From positions 1-64,000 of the forward strand of contig NZ_JAQGEI010000015.1 of assembly GCF_029017505.1 (NCBI RefSeq): 64,000 bases of DNA, read 5' to 3'. The notes below the pieces were generated by a model. That model was given only the letters and a program-made list of their open reading frames with translations. It was not told where the DNA came from and made no database searches. Source of the DNA: Sedimenticola hydrogenitrophicus. GTDB lineage: Bacteria; Pseudomonadota; Gammaproteobacteria; Chromatiales; Chromatiaceae. Below are positions 24,852-34,127 of this stretch, in pieces. Both the position numbers and the translations under genes were made by a program. The first letter of the stretch is position 1, and each line of letters begins with the position of its first letter.

Positions 24852-26999
24852 TCAGTCGGCCTGCCGGGTCGACTCCAGCGGCAGGGTCACCACGAAAACC
24901 GCGCCCCCCTCGGGATTGTCCTCCACCCGCAGGGTGCCGCCGTGCTGCTCCACTACCGTGGTATAGGCGATGCAAAGCCCCTGCCCGGTGCCCTTGCCCA
25001 CCGCCTTGGTGGTAAAGAAGGGGTCGAAGATGCGCCCCTTGATCTCTTCCGGCACCCCGGTGCCGCTGTCGCTCACCCGGACCTCGACCTGGCCGTGTAC
25101 CAGGCGTGTGGAGATGCCGATGGTCCCCATGCGCTCGGCGGATGCCTCCAGGTGGTCGGCAATCGCATGGGCGGCATTGACGATCAGATTGAGGAACACC
25201 TGGTTGATCTGATCCGGCACACAGAGGATCTTCGGCAGCTCCTCGGCCAGATCGGGCTGGATCTCCGCCACGTATTTCCACTCGTTGCGGGAGACCTCCA
25301 GGGTGGTGCGGATCGCCCGGTTGATATCGGTCTCCACCTTACCCACCATTCCGGGATGGGAGAACTCCTTCATCGCCCGCACGATCTTGCTGATCCGGCC
25401 CACCCCCTCGATCGCCTGATCGATGGCGCGGGGAATCTCCTGCTCGAGAAACTCCAGATCGATCGCCGCCTCCTTCTCGCGCACCGGGGTGACCAGGTGG
25501 GTTAGACCGTCCTGGGATTCCAGCGTCCGGGCCAGTTCAGCATAGCTATCGATCAGCCCCTTCAGGTCGCTGAAGGCCTCTTTCAGAAACTGGGTGTTGT
25601 CACCGACGAACTGGGTGGGGGTGTTGATCTCATGGGAGATGCCGGCCGCCAGCTGCCCGATCGACTCCAGCTTCTGCGCCTGGCGCAGCTGCACCTCCAT
25701 CAACTGGCGCTCCTGTTCCGCCTTCTTGCGTTCCGAGATGTCGCGGATGATGCCGATCACATGCCACTGCCCCTTCAGCAGCAGCGAGGAGATGGAGAGC
25801 TCGATCGGGAACGCCGTACCGCTTTTTCTCAACGCATTCAGTTCGATGGTGCGCCCGGCGGAGCGGCCCCTGCCGGGCCGCGTGAGTTGCTCCACCAGGC
25901 TGGAAAACTGGTCCCGGCTGGCGCCCGGCTCGATCCAGTCGTCCAGCCGTTGGCCGACGATATCCTGGACCTCGAAGCCGAACATGGACTCGGAGGCCAT
26001 GTTCCAGAAGATCACCTCCTCGTCCTGGTTCACCATCACGATGGCATCCTGGGCCGAATTGGCCATGGCCGAGAACTTCTCCTCGCTCTCCTTCAGGGCC
26101 GCCTGGGAGCGCTTCTCTTCCGAGTTGTCCCAATACATGCCGAACACCCCGATCACCTCACCCCGGGCATCGCGCAGTGGTGCCTTCAGGCGGTGGTAGG
26201 AGGCCTCGTGGCCCTGGTAGGTGCGCAGCACATCCGCCGCCAGGGTCTCACCGGTGTGCATCACCCGGTGATCCTCATCAACAAACTGCGCGGCCATCTC
26301 CGGTGGATAAAAGTCACTGTCCATGCGGCCGTTGATATCACCGGACTGAATACCGAGGTCGCCCGCATAGAGCCGGTTGCAGGCGACGTAGCGGGAGTTG
26401 CGATCCTTGTAGAAGAGGCGTTGCGGCAGGTTTTCGATCAGGCTCTGGTAGTGGCTCTCCTGCTGCCCCTCGAAGCGCTTGCGCTCGATGATGCCGGCGA
26501 TCACCAGGGCGGCGGTCTCCAGGAACCGCTCCTCCTCGTCGCTGCGCACATGGCCTTCGGGCAGGTAGAGCACCATTACCCCCAGCACCGCGGCGCCGGA
26601 GATGATTGGCACGTTGTAGTGGCCGTGGGGCTTAATGCCGTCGAAGCTGATCTCGTGGCGCTCGTCGATAGCGTCGGCGTGGATGATCCGGCGCTCCACG
26701 GCGGCCCGCCCGCACAGGCAGCTGCCGAAGGGGATGCGCTTACAAAGGGTCTTCAGCGGCTCGGCCAGATGCCGCTCCACCAGCAGTTCGAGCTCGCGCT
26801 TCTCCTGATTGGCGAGAAAGATCGCCCCGGAGGGCTGCAGGGCGGAAAAGGGGGCGGTCAGGATGATGGCCAGGGCATCCCCGAGACAGTCACGCAACGG
26901 CCGATTGGCCAACTGGATCTGCAGCAGCAGCACCAACACCAAGTGCAGACCGCTCTCCCTGGCGGCGCGTTCCCAATCGGTATATTGCCCATCACTCAT
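24852..26999 (-). CDS. soluble GAF-PAS-PAS sensor histidine kinase
   Basis: 715 residues without clear membrane helices. A GAF domain (about 20-175, with the Cys-containing FGSCLCGRAA) is followed by PAS1 (about 185-300), PAS2 (about 310-430, AMANSAQDAIVMVNQDEEVIFWN), HisKA with His near 456 in SHEINTPTQF, and HATPase (about 590-712: NLIVNAAHAI, DSGTGVPEEI, GTGQGLCIAY). The HEINTPTQF box is typical of kinases that pair with RpfG/HDOD regulators. The ATG at 26999 has AAGGA upstream. It probably phosphorylates the HDOD and HD-GYP-like regulators downstream. The GAF and PAS ligands are unknown. Confidence 0.9.
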   Translation of the reverse strand: MSDGQYTDWERAARESGLHLVLVLLLQIQLANRPLRDCLGDALAIILTAPFSALQPSGAIFLANQEKRELELLVERHLAEPLKTLCKRIPFGSCLCGRAAVERRIIHADAIDERHEISFDGIKPHGHYNVPIISGAAVLGVMVLYLPEGHVRSDEEERFLETAALVIAGIIERKRFEGQQESHYQSLIENLPQRLFYKDRNSRYVACNRLYAGDLGIQSGDINGRMDSDFYPPEMAAQFVDEDHRVMHTGETLAADVLRTYQGHEASYHRLKAPLRDARGEVIGVFGMYWDNSEEKRSQAALKESEEKFSAMANSAQDAIVMVNQDEEVIFWNMASESMFGFEVQDIVGQRLDDWIEPGASRDQFSSLVEQLTRPGRGRSAGRTIELNALRKSGTAFPIELSISSLLLKGQWHVIGIIRDISERKKAEQERQLMEVQLRQAQKLESIGQLAAGISHEINTPTQFVGDNTQFLKEAFSDLKGLIDSYAELARTLESQDGLTHLVTPVREKEAAIDLEFLEQEIPRAIDQAIEGVGRISKIVRAMKEFSHPGMVGKVETDINRAIRTTLEVSRNEWKYVAEIQPDLAEELPKILCVPDQINQVFLNLIVNAAHAIADHLEASAERMGTIGISTRLVHGQVEVRVSDSGTGVPEEIKGRIFDPFFTTKAVGKGTGQGLCIAYTTVVEQHGGTLRVEDNPEGGAVFVVTLPLESTRQAD

Positions 27000-27404
27000 C
27001 GATCAATCCTTCGGCCCTCCCGTGATCCGGCGGAGGTCCATCTCCGGGCGGCCCTGATGGCGGTGTGCGACCAGCGGTCCTGTATCGCCACTACCGGGAG
27101 CCCATTACGAAGTATAAAGACCAGAAGTCCCTAATTGTCATCGGCAGTGGGATGAATTTCTGTAACTATTCGGCGGGAGATAAAGTCGTTCAATCGGCAG
27201 GCCCGCCAGGGCAATGACAGTGGGAGGCGTCGTGTAACCAAGGACCCGCGCAAGAATCCACGGCCTTGGGTCAAGTTCTTTATGCGCACCATCCCTCAAA
27301 CAGAAACGACCACCCTACATCTGCTTCGGGCCAAGTTCAGCATGAGAAACCGCGGCGAAGCAGCACGTTCGCTGCGTGGACACCTTGACTCCGACCTTCG
27401 TGGC
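27000..27404. other. intergenic stretch without recognised gene
   Basis: About 400 bases between the divergent-pointing kinase start and the thioesterase stop. The half nearer the kinase should hold its promoter, but no clear consensus boxes are seen. The remaining DNA (27240-27400) has only short low-quality frames and looks like degraded sequence. Confidence 0.35.
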
Positions 27405-27847
27405 TCAGGTGCTGGCGGAATAGCTGCCGATGAAGCGCACGGCAACGCCGCGCTCCACCAGGATCTCGGCCGTCAGCTCGATGCGGCTGCGTTTGCCGGC
27501 GCGGAGGTTTTCGATAAAGGCTTCATAGCTGCCATCCGCCGGCAGCCGGCAGCGGGCCCTGATCTCACCGCGCACCGGCAGGCGGTAGCTGATCCGGGCA
27601 TCCCCCAGGACGCTGTGGGCGTGCAGCCCCTCGTCCTCGTACTTCAGGTGCAGCATCCCCCAGCAGACCACCGCGCAGATGCTGTAGAGGCTGCCGCCGA
27701 AGGCGGTGCCGTGGATATTGATATTGGGTGCGAAGTCGGCCAGGAACACCAGCTCGCGGCCGTCATGCTCCTCCACCCGCACCCCCATGGTACGGGTCAG
27801 GGGCAGCTCACGGTGCAGGGTCTCCTGCAGCAGCGCCAGTCGCTGTT

Positions 27848-27851
<4 letters not shown>
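27405..27851 (-). CDS. YiiD C-terminal-type hotdog thioesterase
   Basis: 148 residues of the YiiD_C thioesterase family: [25 protein letters not shown], then the conserved [23 protein letters not shown] helix-strand region that forms the hotdog core. Family members are putative acyl-CoA or acyl-ACP thioesterases. The start ATG overlaps the carbonic anhydrase stop by 4 bases (ATGA), so both are made from one transcript. Its position behind a propionyl/methylmalonyl-CoA gene set makes short-chain acyl-CoA turnover a reasonable but unproven guess. Confidence 0.85.
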
Positions 27852-28489
<638 letters not shown>

Positions 28490-28513
28490 GGTCAACCTTG
28501 TGTTCAGAAACCG

Positions 28514-28541
28514 CGTTGGGGTGAGCTTGCGCACCCCAACG
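28514..28541. terminator. 10-bp hairpin between epimerase and carbonic anhydrase genes
   Basis: CGTTGGGGTG and CACCCCAACG are perfect arms around the loop AGCTTGCG. There is no T-run on either side, so it is more likely a processing or stability hairpin or a short repeat than a true terminator. Confidence 0.4.
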
Positions 28542-28597
28542 GACTACGCCGCGCGGCAAGTATCGGCAAATTCACCGCCGCGGGCAAGGGGGGTTGT

Positions 28598-28996
28598 CTA
28601 CGCCTGCTCCAGCTCCACCAGGGTGCCGCAGAAATCCTTCGGATGCAGGAACAGCACCGGCTTGTTGTGGGCGCCGATCCGGATATCCCCCAGTACCCGC
28701 GCCCCGGCCGCCCGCATCTTTTCCGCCGCCGCCCGGATGTCCGCCACCTCGTAGCAGAGGTGGTGCACCCCGCCAGCGGGGTTGTTCTCCAGAAACCTGG
28801 CGATGGGCGACTCCTCACCCAAAGGATAGAGCAACTCGATCTTGGTATTGGGCAACTCCACGAACACCGTGACCACGCCGTGCTCGGGCAGTTCCAGGGG
28901 TTCGGAAACCCGGGCGCCCAGGGTGTCCCGGTAGATGGCCGTGGCGGCCGCCAGGTCGGGCACCACGATGGCGACGTGATTCAGTTTTCCGATCAT
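28598..28996 (-). CDS. mce: methylmalonyl-CoA epimerase
   Basis: 132 residues, the normal family length, in the glyoxalase/VOC fold. The N-terminal NHVAIVVPDL gives the first metal His, VHHLCYEVADI the second, and the closing GTLVELEQA the Glu; ELLYPLGEESPI is typical of the family. It interconverts the (S) and (R) forms of methylmalonyl-CoA, the step between propionyl-CoA carboxylase and the mutase, all encoded nearby. The start at 28996 has AGAGGTGA; the open frame beyond it runs into an inverted repeat. Confidence 0.92.
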   Translation of the reverse strand: MIGKLNHVAIVVPDLAAATAIYRDTLGARVSEPLELPEHGVVTVFVELPNTKIELLYPLGEESPIARFLENNPAGGVHHLCYEVADIRAAAEKMRAAGARVLGDIRIGAHNKPVLFLHPKDFCGTLVELEQA

Positions 28997-29038
28997 TGGT
29001 ATCACCTCTGAAGAATAATGGTCTCGTGCGTCAAATAT

Positions 29039-29206
29039 GCATTCCCACGCGGAGAGACTGTGAAAGTATTCAGGCTGATCAACGCGGCAAAAAAATTGAC
29101 CGCCTGAGAAGCCCGTAGAGAGGCGATCGCCATCTCGGGAAGGGTTTGGGTACCCCCCTTTTTGCGTCATTTGGCAATTCTTTCACAGTCTCGGAGCGTG
29201 GGAACG
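29039..29206. repeat. inverted repeat split by 113 bp
   Basis: Arms at 29039-29066 and 29180-29206 pair over about 26 bases (core TCCCACGC, GAGACTGTGAAAG) and flank 113 bases of unrelated sequence. The outer CATTCCCACGC / GCGTGGGAACG motif is a common short hairpin in this group of bacteria. Here its stem appears to have been opened by an insertion. Confidence 0.65.
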
Positions 29207-29261
29207 AGGAGGATACCGGGGTCGCCGTGACATACCCTGGCGATCCGATCCGGCCAAGCCC

Positions 29262-30254
29262 TCATTCAGGCAGCCGCTCATCGCGTAGAAAGGCCCTCAG
29301 CAGCTGGGCGGCCGCCAAGGTCGGGGGCAGGGTGCCGGCGATCACCGCCTGCTCCAGTTGCGGGATCAGCCGCGCCACCCGGGCATCCGCGCGCAGGGCG
29401 CCGAGCAGGTTCTCCGCCGTTTCGCTCCACATCCACGCCTTGGCCTGCTGGGCGCGCCGCCGGGCCAGCTCGCCGCTGGCGGTGAGCAGTTCGTGAAAGC
29501 GGCACACCGTCTGCCACGCCTCGGCGATGCCGCGCCCCTCCAGGGCGGAACAGGTCTTGACCGGCACCCGCCAGTCGCGGGTGCGCGGATGCAGCAGTTT
29601 CAGGGCGTGGATATAGTCGCTGGCCGAGTGGTTGGCGGTGGCCACCAGGTCGCCGTCCGCCTTGTTCACCAGCACCAGGTCGGCCAACTCCATGATGCCG
29701 CGCTTGATCCCCTGCAGGTCGTCGCCGCCGCCCGGCAGCAACAGCAGCAGGAACATGTCTGTCATGTCGGCCACCGCGGTCTCCGACTGGCCGACCCCCA
29801 CCGTCTCGACGATCACCACGTCGAAACCGGCCGCCTCGCACAGCAGCAGGGTCTCCCGGGTGCGCCGGGTAACGCCCCCCAGGGTTCTACCCGCCGGAGA
29901 GGGGCGGATGAAGGCGTCGCGCGCCCGCGACAGCTCCTCCATGCGCGTCTTGTCGCCGAGGATCGAGCCGCCGCTGAGGGCGGAGGAGGGGTCCACCGCC
30001 AGCACCGCCAGCTTATGACCCTGCTCCAGGATGTGCAGCCCGGCGGCCTCGATGAAGGTGGACTTGCCGGCCCCCGGCACGCCGCTGATGCCGATGCGAA
30101 TCGAGTTGCCGGCATGCGGCGTCAGCCGCTCCAGCAGGGCATTGGCCTGGACCCGATGCTCGGGCCGGGTCGATTCCACCAGGGTGATGGCGCGTGCCAG
30201 CGCCCTGCGGTTGCCCGCCAGCAGCTGTTCGGCCAATTGTTCCGTGTCCGTCAT
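29262..30254 (-). CDS. meaB: MeaB/ArgK-type G3E GTPase, methylmalonyl-CoA mutase chaperone
   Basis: 330-residue P-loop GTPase: Walker A GVPGAGKSTFIEA near residue 58, switch-region VDPSSALSGGSILGDKTRM, DVVIVETVGVGQSE, base-recognition LVNKADGD. MeaB proteins load and protect adenosylcobalamin in methylmalonyl-CoA mutase, and the mutase gene is in the same cluster. The start at 30254 (MTDTEQLAEQ) is preferred to an in-frame TTG at 30287. It lies about 50 bases after the carboxylase alpha gene and upstream of the epimerase, although the split repeat at 29039-29206 separates it from the latter. Confidence 0.93.
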   Translation of the reverse strand: MTDTEQLAEQLLAGNRRALARAITLVESTRPEHRVQANALLERLTPHAGNSIRIGISGVPGAGKSTFIEAAGLHILEQGHKLAVLAVDPSSALSGGSILGDKTRMEELSRARDAFIRPSPAGRTLGGVTRRTRETLLLCEAAGFDVVIVETVGVGQSETAVADMTDMFLLLLLPGGGDDLQGIKRGIMELADLVLVNKADGDLVATANHSASDYIHALKLLHPRTRDWRVPVKTCSALEGRGIAEAWQTVCRFHELLTASGELARRRAQQAKAWMWSETAENLLGALRADARVARLIPQLEQAVIAGTLPPTLAAAQLLRAFLRDERLPE

Positions 30255-30305
30255 TTGAAATCCACTGCCTAAATTCGCGGCTAACAATCCTGCCCTCTAT
30301 GACTC

Positions 30306-32288
30306 TCACTCGAACTCGATAATCACCTGATCCACGCTCAGGCTGTCACCGACCTGGGCCTGGATGCTGCCGACCACGCCATCCTGCACGGCACGCAGCA
30401 CGTTTTCCATCTTCATCGCCTCGATCACCGCCAGCTCTTCCCCGGCCTTGACCTCCTGCCCCTCCTCCACCGACACCTTGACCAGCAGCCCGGGCATGGG
30501 CGAGAGCAGGAACCGGGAGAGATCCGGCGCCTCCTTCTCCGGCATCAGGGCATGCAGCTCCGCCGCCCGGGCGGCCATCACCAGGGCGTCGGTCTGGTTG
30601 CCGCGATGGGTCAGCCGCAGCCACAGCCCCTTGCGTTCCACCTGGAAGCAGGCCGACTCGCCATTGATGGTACTGTGCAGTAGCAGCTGGCCCAGCGCCC
30701 ACTCGGTGGTCACCGCATAGCGCTCGCCGTTGTACTCCACCTGATAACCGCCATCGGCCGGTGCCGTCAGCACATGGTGCTGTACCCCGTCGACCACCAC
30801 CACCCACTCGTCGTGGACCCTGCGCTCATGGCCGCGCAGCTGGCCGCTGAGCCGGGCGGCCCGGTCCATGTACTGGCGATGGATCATGGCGGCGACGACG
30901 ATCGCCTTGGCCGGGTCGTCCTGGGGCACGCAGGAGGCGTCGAAGCCGTCCGGGTACTCCTCGGCAATGAAGTTGGTGGTGAGCCGCCCTTCGATAAAGC
31001 GCGGGTGTACCATCAGGGCATTTAGGAAGCTGATGTTGTGCCGCACGCCGCGGATACAGTAGGCATCCAGGGCGTCCTGCATACGGTGGATCGCCTCATT
31101 GCGATCCGCCCCGTAGGTGATCAGCTTGGCGATCATCGGGTCGTAGTACATGGAGACCTCGCCACCCTCGTAGACACCGGTGTCGACCCGCACATGCTCG
31201 CCCACCGGCGGCTCGTATTTGACCAGGCGGCCGATGGAGGGGAGGAAGTTGCGGAACGGGTCCTCGGCATAGACCCGCGACTCCATGGCCCAGCCGGTCA
31301 GTTTCACATCCTCCTGCCGGAGCGGCAGCTCCTCACCGTCGGCGACGCGGATCATCAGCTCCACCAGGTCCTGGCCGGTGACCAGTTCGGTGACCGGGTG
31401 CTCCACCTGCAGGCGGGTGTTCATCTCCAGGAAATAGAAGTTGCGCTTGGCATCGACAATGAACTCCACGGTACCGGCGGAGCGGTACTCCACCGCCTTG
31501 GCCAGGCGTACCGCCTGTTCGCCCATCTGTTTGCGGGTCGCCTCGTCGATGAACGGCGAGGGGGCCTCCTCGATCACCTTCTGATGGCGCCGCTGGATCG
31601 AGCACTCGCGCTCCCCCAGGTAGATCACGTTGCCGTGGGTGTCGGCCATCACCTGGATCTCGATGTGGCGCGGCTCTTCGATGAACTTCTCGATGAACAC
31701 CCGATCGTCACCGAAACTGGAGCGCGCCTCGTTGGTGGCACGCTCGAAGCCGTCGCGGCACTCCGCCTCGTTCCAGGCCACCCGCATGCCCTTGCCGCCG
31801 CCCCCCGCGGAGGCCTTGAGCATCACCGGATAGCCGATGCCGTTGGAGATCTCCACCGCCTGTTCGGCGTCCCGCACCACGTCGGTATAGCCGGGGATCA
31901 CATTGACCCCGGCCTGCGCCGCCAAGTTCTTGGAGGTAATCTTGTCGCCCATGCTATTGATGGCCAGGGTGGCCGGGCCGATAAAGGCGATGCCCTCCTT
32001 CTCCAGCGCCTCGCAGAACACCGAGTTCTCGGACAGGAAACCGTACCCCGGGTGCACCGCCTGGGCGCCGGTATCGCGGCACGCCTGGATGATGCGCTCC
32101 ATCACCAGGTAACTCTCGGAAGAGGCGGCAGGGCCGATGTGCACCGCCTCGTCCGCCAGCTTCACGTGCAGCGCCTCGCGGTCGGCATCCGAGAAGACCG
32201 CCACGGTCTTGACGCCCATCTTGCGGGCAGTCCTGATCACCCGGCAGGCAATCTCACCACGGTTAGCTATCAGTATTTTTTCAAACAT
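30306..32288 (-). CDS. pccA: propionyl/acetyl-CoA carboxylase alpha subunit (biotin carboxylase + BCCP)
   Basis: 660 residues. The biotin carboxylase N-terminus (KILIANRGEIACRVIRTARKMG), the ATP-grasp domain with KASAGGGGKGMRVAW, HIEIQVMADTHGN and the catalytic MNTRLQVEHPVTE all lie in residues 1-450. A linker domain follows, and the C-terminal biotinyl domain has its lysine in EAMKMENVL near residue 625. It carboxylates biotin with ATP and bicarbonate for the beta subunit encoded just upstream. Propionyl-CoA specificity is inferred from the mutase, epimerase and propionyl-CoA synthetase genes around it. Confidence 0.93.
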   Translation of the reverse strand: MFEKILIANRGEIACRVIRTARKMGVKTVAVFSDADREALHVKLADEAVHIGPAASSESYLVMERIIQACRDTGAQAVHPGYGFLSENSVFCEALEKEGIAFIGPATLAINSMGDKITSKNLAAQAGVNVIPGYTDVVRDAEQAVEISNGIGYPVMLKASAGGGGKGMRVAWNEAECRDGFERATNEARSSFGDDRVFIEKFIEEPRHIEIQVMADTHGNVIYLGERECSIQRRHQKVIEEAPSPFIDEATRKQMGEQAVRLAKAVEYRSAGTVEFIVDAKRNFYFLEMNTRLQVEHPVTELVTGQDLVELMIRVADGEELPLRQEDVKLTGWAMESRVYAEDPFRNFLPSIGRLVKYEPPVGEHVRVDTGVYEGGEVSMYYDPMIAKLITYGADRNEAIHRMQDALDAYCIRGVRHNISFLNALMVHPRFIEGRLTTNFIAEEYPDGFDASCVPQDDPAKAIVVAAMIHRQYMDRAARLSGQLRGHERRVHDEWVVVVDGVQHHVLTAPADGGYQVEYNGERYAVTTEWALGQLLLHSTINGESACFQVERKGLWLRLTHRGNQTDALVMAARAAELHALMPEKEAPDLSRFLLSPMPGLLVKVSVEEGQEVKAGEELAVIEAMKMENVLRAVQDGVVGSIQAQVGDSLSVDQVIIEFE

Positions 32289-32363
32289 ATTTTATGTCTC
32301 TGTTTGTTAGCCGCGAATGAACGCAAATAAACGCGAATAGGTAAAAGGTTATCTACCCGTACC

Positions 32364-32440
32364 TGTAGGGTGGATAAGCGTCAGCGCATCCACCATTATC
32401 CGGCCTGTGGCGGTGGATGCGCAGGCTTATCCACCCTACA
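32364..32440. repeat. palindromic repeat, GTAGGGTGGATAAGC family (copy 2)
   Basis: Arms TGTAGGGTGGATAAGC (32364-32379) and its complement (32425-32440), with inner arms GCGCATCCACC and GGTGGATGCGC. It has the same design as the element at 2205-2280. It interrupts the carboxylase operon between the beta and alpha subunit genes. Confidence 0.8.
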
Positions 32441-32515
32441 TATTCAGCGCTTCGAACGTCGATAAGTGCCATCCAGCTTTCCACTCAAGCTTCGGGCTCC
32501 CCGGTACCCGATCCC

Positions 32516-34048
32516 CTACAGCGGGATGTTGCCGTGCTTGCGCCAGGGATTCTCCAGCTTCTTATCCTTGAGCATGGCCAGCGAGCGGCAGATGCGCTTG
32601 CGGGTGCTGTGCGGCATGATCACGTCATCGATAAAGCCGCGGCTGCCGGCGACGAAGGGGTTGGCGAACTTCTCCCGGTACTCCTCGGTGCGGGCGGCGA
32701 TCTTCTCCTGGTTGCCCAGGTCCTGGCGGAAGATGATCTCCACCGCGCCCTTCGGTCCCATCACCGCGATCTCGGCGGTCGGCCAGGCCAGGTTGACGTC
32801 GCCGCGCAGGTGTTTGGAGGCCATCACGTCGTAGGCGCCGCCGTAGGCCTTGCGGGTGATCACGGTGATCTTGGGCACCGTGGCCTCGGCGTAGGCGTAG
32901 AGCAGTTTGGCGCCGTGCTTGATGATGCCGGCGTACTCCTGGCTGGTGCCCGGCAGGAAACCCGGCACGTCCACCAGGGTGACCACCGGGATGTTGAAGG
33001 CGTCGCAGAAGCGTACGAAGCGGGCCGCCTTGCGCGACGAGTCGATGTCCAGGCAGCCGGCCAGCACCATCGGCTGGTTGGCGACGATGCCGACGCTGGA
33101 ACCCTGCAGGCGGCCGAAGCCGGTGATGATGTTGGCGGCGTAGTCTGGCTGGATCTCGAAGAAGTCGTTGTCGTCGACCATCTTGGTGATCAGCTCCATC
33201 ATGTCGTAGGGCTTGTTGGGGTCGGCCGGCACCAGGGTGTCCAGGGAGGGGATCTTGCGGTCGGCCGGATCGTCGGTCGGCCACACCGGCGGCAGCTGCT
33301 TGTTGTTGGCCGGCAGGAAGTTGACGAAGCGGCGCAACATCAGCAACGCCTCCACGTCGTTCTCGAATGCCAGGTCGGCCACCCCGGACTTGCTGGTGTG
33401 GGTCAGCGCCCCGCCCAGTTGCTCCGCCGTCACGCTCTCGTGGGTCACGGTCTTGACCACCTCCGGACCGGTGACGAACATGTAGGAGGTGTCCTTGACC
33501 ATGAAGATGAAGTCGGTCATGGCGGGGGAGTAGACCGCGCCGCCGGCACAGGGCCCCATGATCATGGAGATCTGCGGCACCACGCCGGAGGCCAGCACAT
33601 TGCGCTGGAACACGTCGGCATAACCGGCCAGCGACTCCACCCCCTCCTGGATGCGCGCGCCGCCCGAGTCGTTGAGGCCGATCACCGGCGCGCCCACCTT
33701 CATGGCGTGATCCATGATCTTGCAGATCTTCTGCGCATGGGCGGCGGAGAGGGAGCCACCGAACACGGTGAAGTCCTGGCTGAAGACGAACACCAGGCGG
33801 CCGCTGACGGTGCCGTAGCCGGTCACCACGCCGTCACCCGGGATTCGTTGCTTCTCCATGCCGAATTCGCTGCAGCCGTGCTCGACGAACATGTCCCACT
33901 CTTCGAACGAGCCGGGATCCAGGAACAGCTCGATTCGCTCGCGCGCGGTCAGTTTGCCCTTGGCATGCTGGCTTTCGATGCGTCTCTCGCCGCCGCCATT
34001 CACCGCGGCCGCGCGCTTCTCATCGAGCCGGCTAATCATATCTTGCAT
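32516..34048 (-). CDS. pccB: propionyl-CoA carboxylase beta subunit (carboxyltransferase)
   Basis: 510 residues, the normal PccB length. N-terminal [19 protein letters not shown], then the acyl-CoA-binding glycine loops [24 protein letters not shown] and [22 protein letters not shown]. The C-terminal half has [32 protein letters not shown] and the oxyanion-type [10 protein letters not shown]. It transfers carboxyl from biotin to propionyl-CoA, giving (S)-methylmalonyl-CoA. The start at 34048 has GGAGAG upstream, and twelve further in-frame codons upstream are rejected. It lies between the mutase gene and the alpha subunit, with a repeat after it. Confidence 0.93.
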   Translation of the reverse strand: MQDMISRLDEKRAAAVNGGGERRIESQHAKGKLTARERIELFLDPGSFEEWDMFVEHGCSEFGMEKQRIPGDGVVTGYGTVSGRLVFVFSQDFTVFGGSLSAAHAQKICKIMDHAMKVGAPVIGLNDSGGARIQEGVESLAGYADVFQRNVLASGVVPQISMIMGPCAGGAVYSPAMTDFIFMVKDTSYMFVTGPEVVKTVTHESVTAEQLGGALTHTSKSGVADLAFENDVEALLMLRRFVNFLPANNKQLPPVWPTDDPADRKIPSLDTLVPADPNKPYDMMELITKMVDDNDFFEIQPDYAANIITGFGRLQGSSVGIVANQPMVLAGCLDIDSSRKAARFVRFCDAFNIPVVTLVDVPGFLPGTSQEYAGIIKHGAKLLYAYAEATVPKITVITRKAYGGAYDVMASKHLRGDVNLAWPTAEIAVMGPKGAVEIIFRQDLGNQEKIAARTEEYREKFANPFVAGSRGFIDDVIMPHSTRKRICRSLAMLKDKKLENPWRKHGNIPL

Positions 34049-34090
34049 GAATCTCTCCTCAAGCTTGAACGGTGGCGTTGCCACCTGACA

Positions 34091-34110
34091 CCTCCCCGTC
34101 TCGGGGGAGG
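34091..34110. terminator. GC-rich hairpin between mutase and carboxylase beta genes
   Basis: CCTCCCCG and CGGGGGAGG pair around a 3-base loop in the 79-base gap. There is no T-run in the direction of transcription (minus), so it is probably a processing or stability hairpin. Confidence 0.4.
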
Positions 34111-34127
34111 GGCGTATTCTTGTACTC

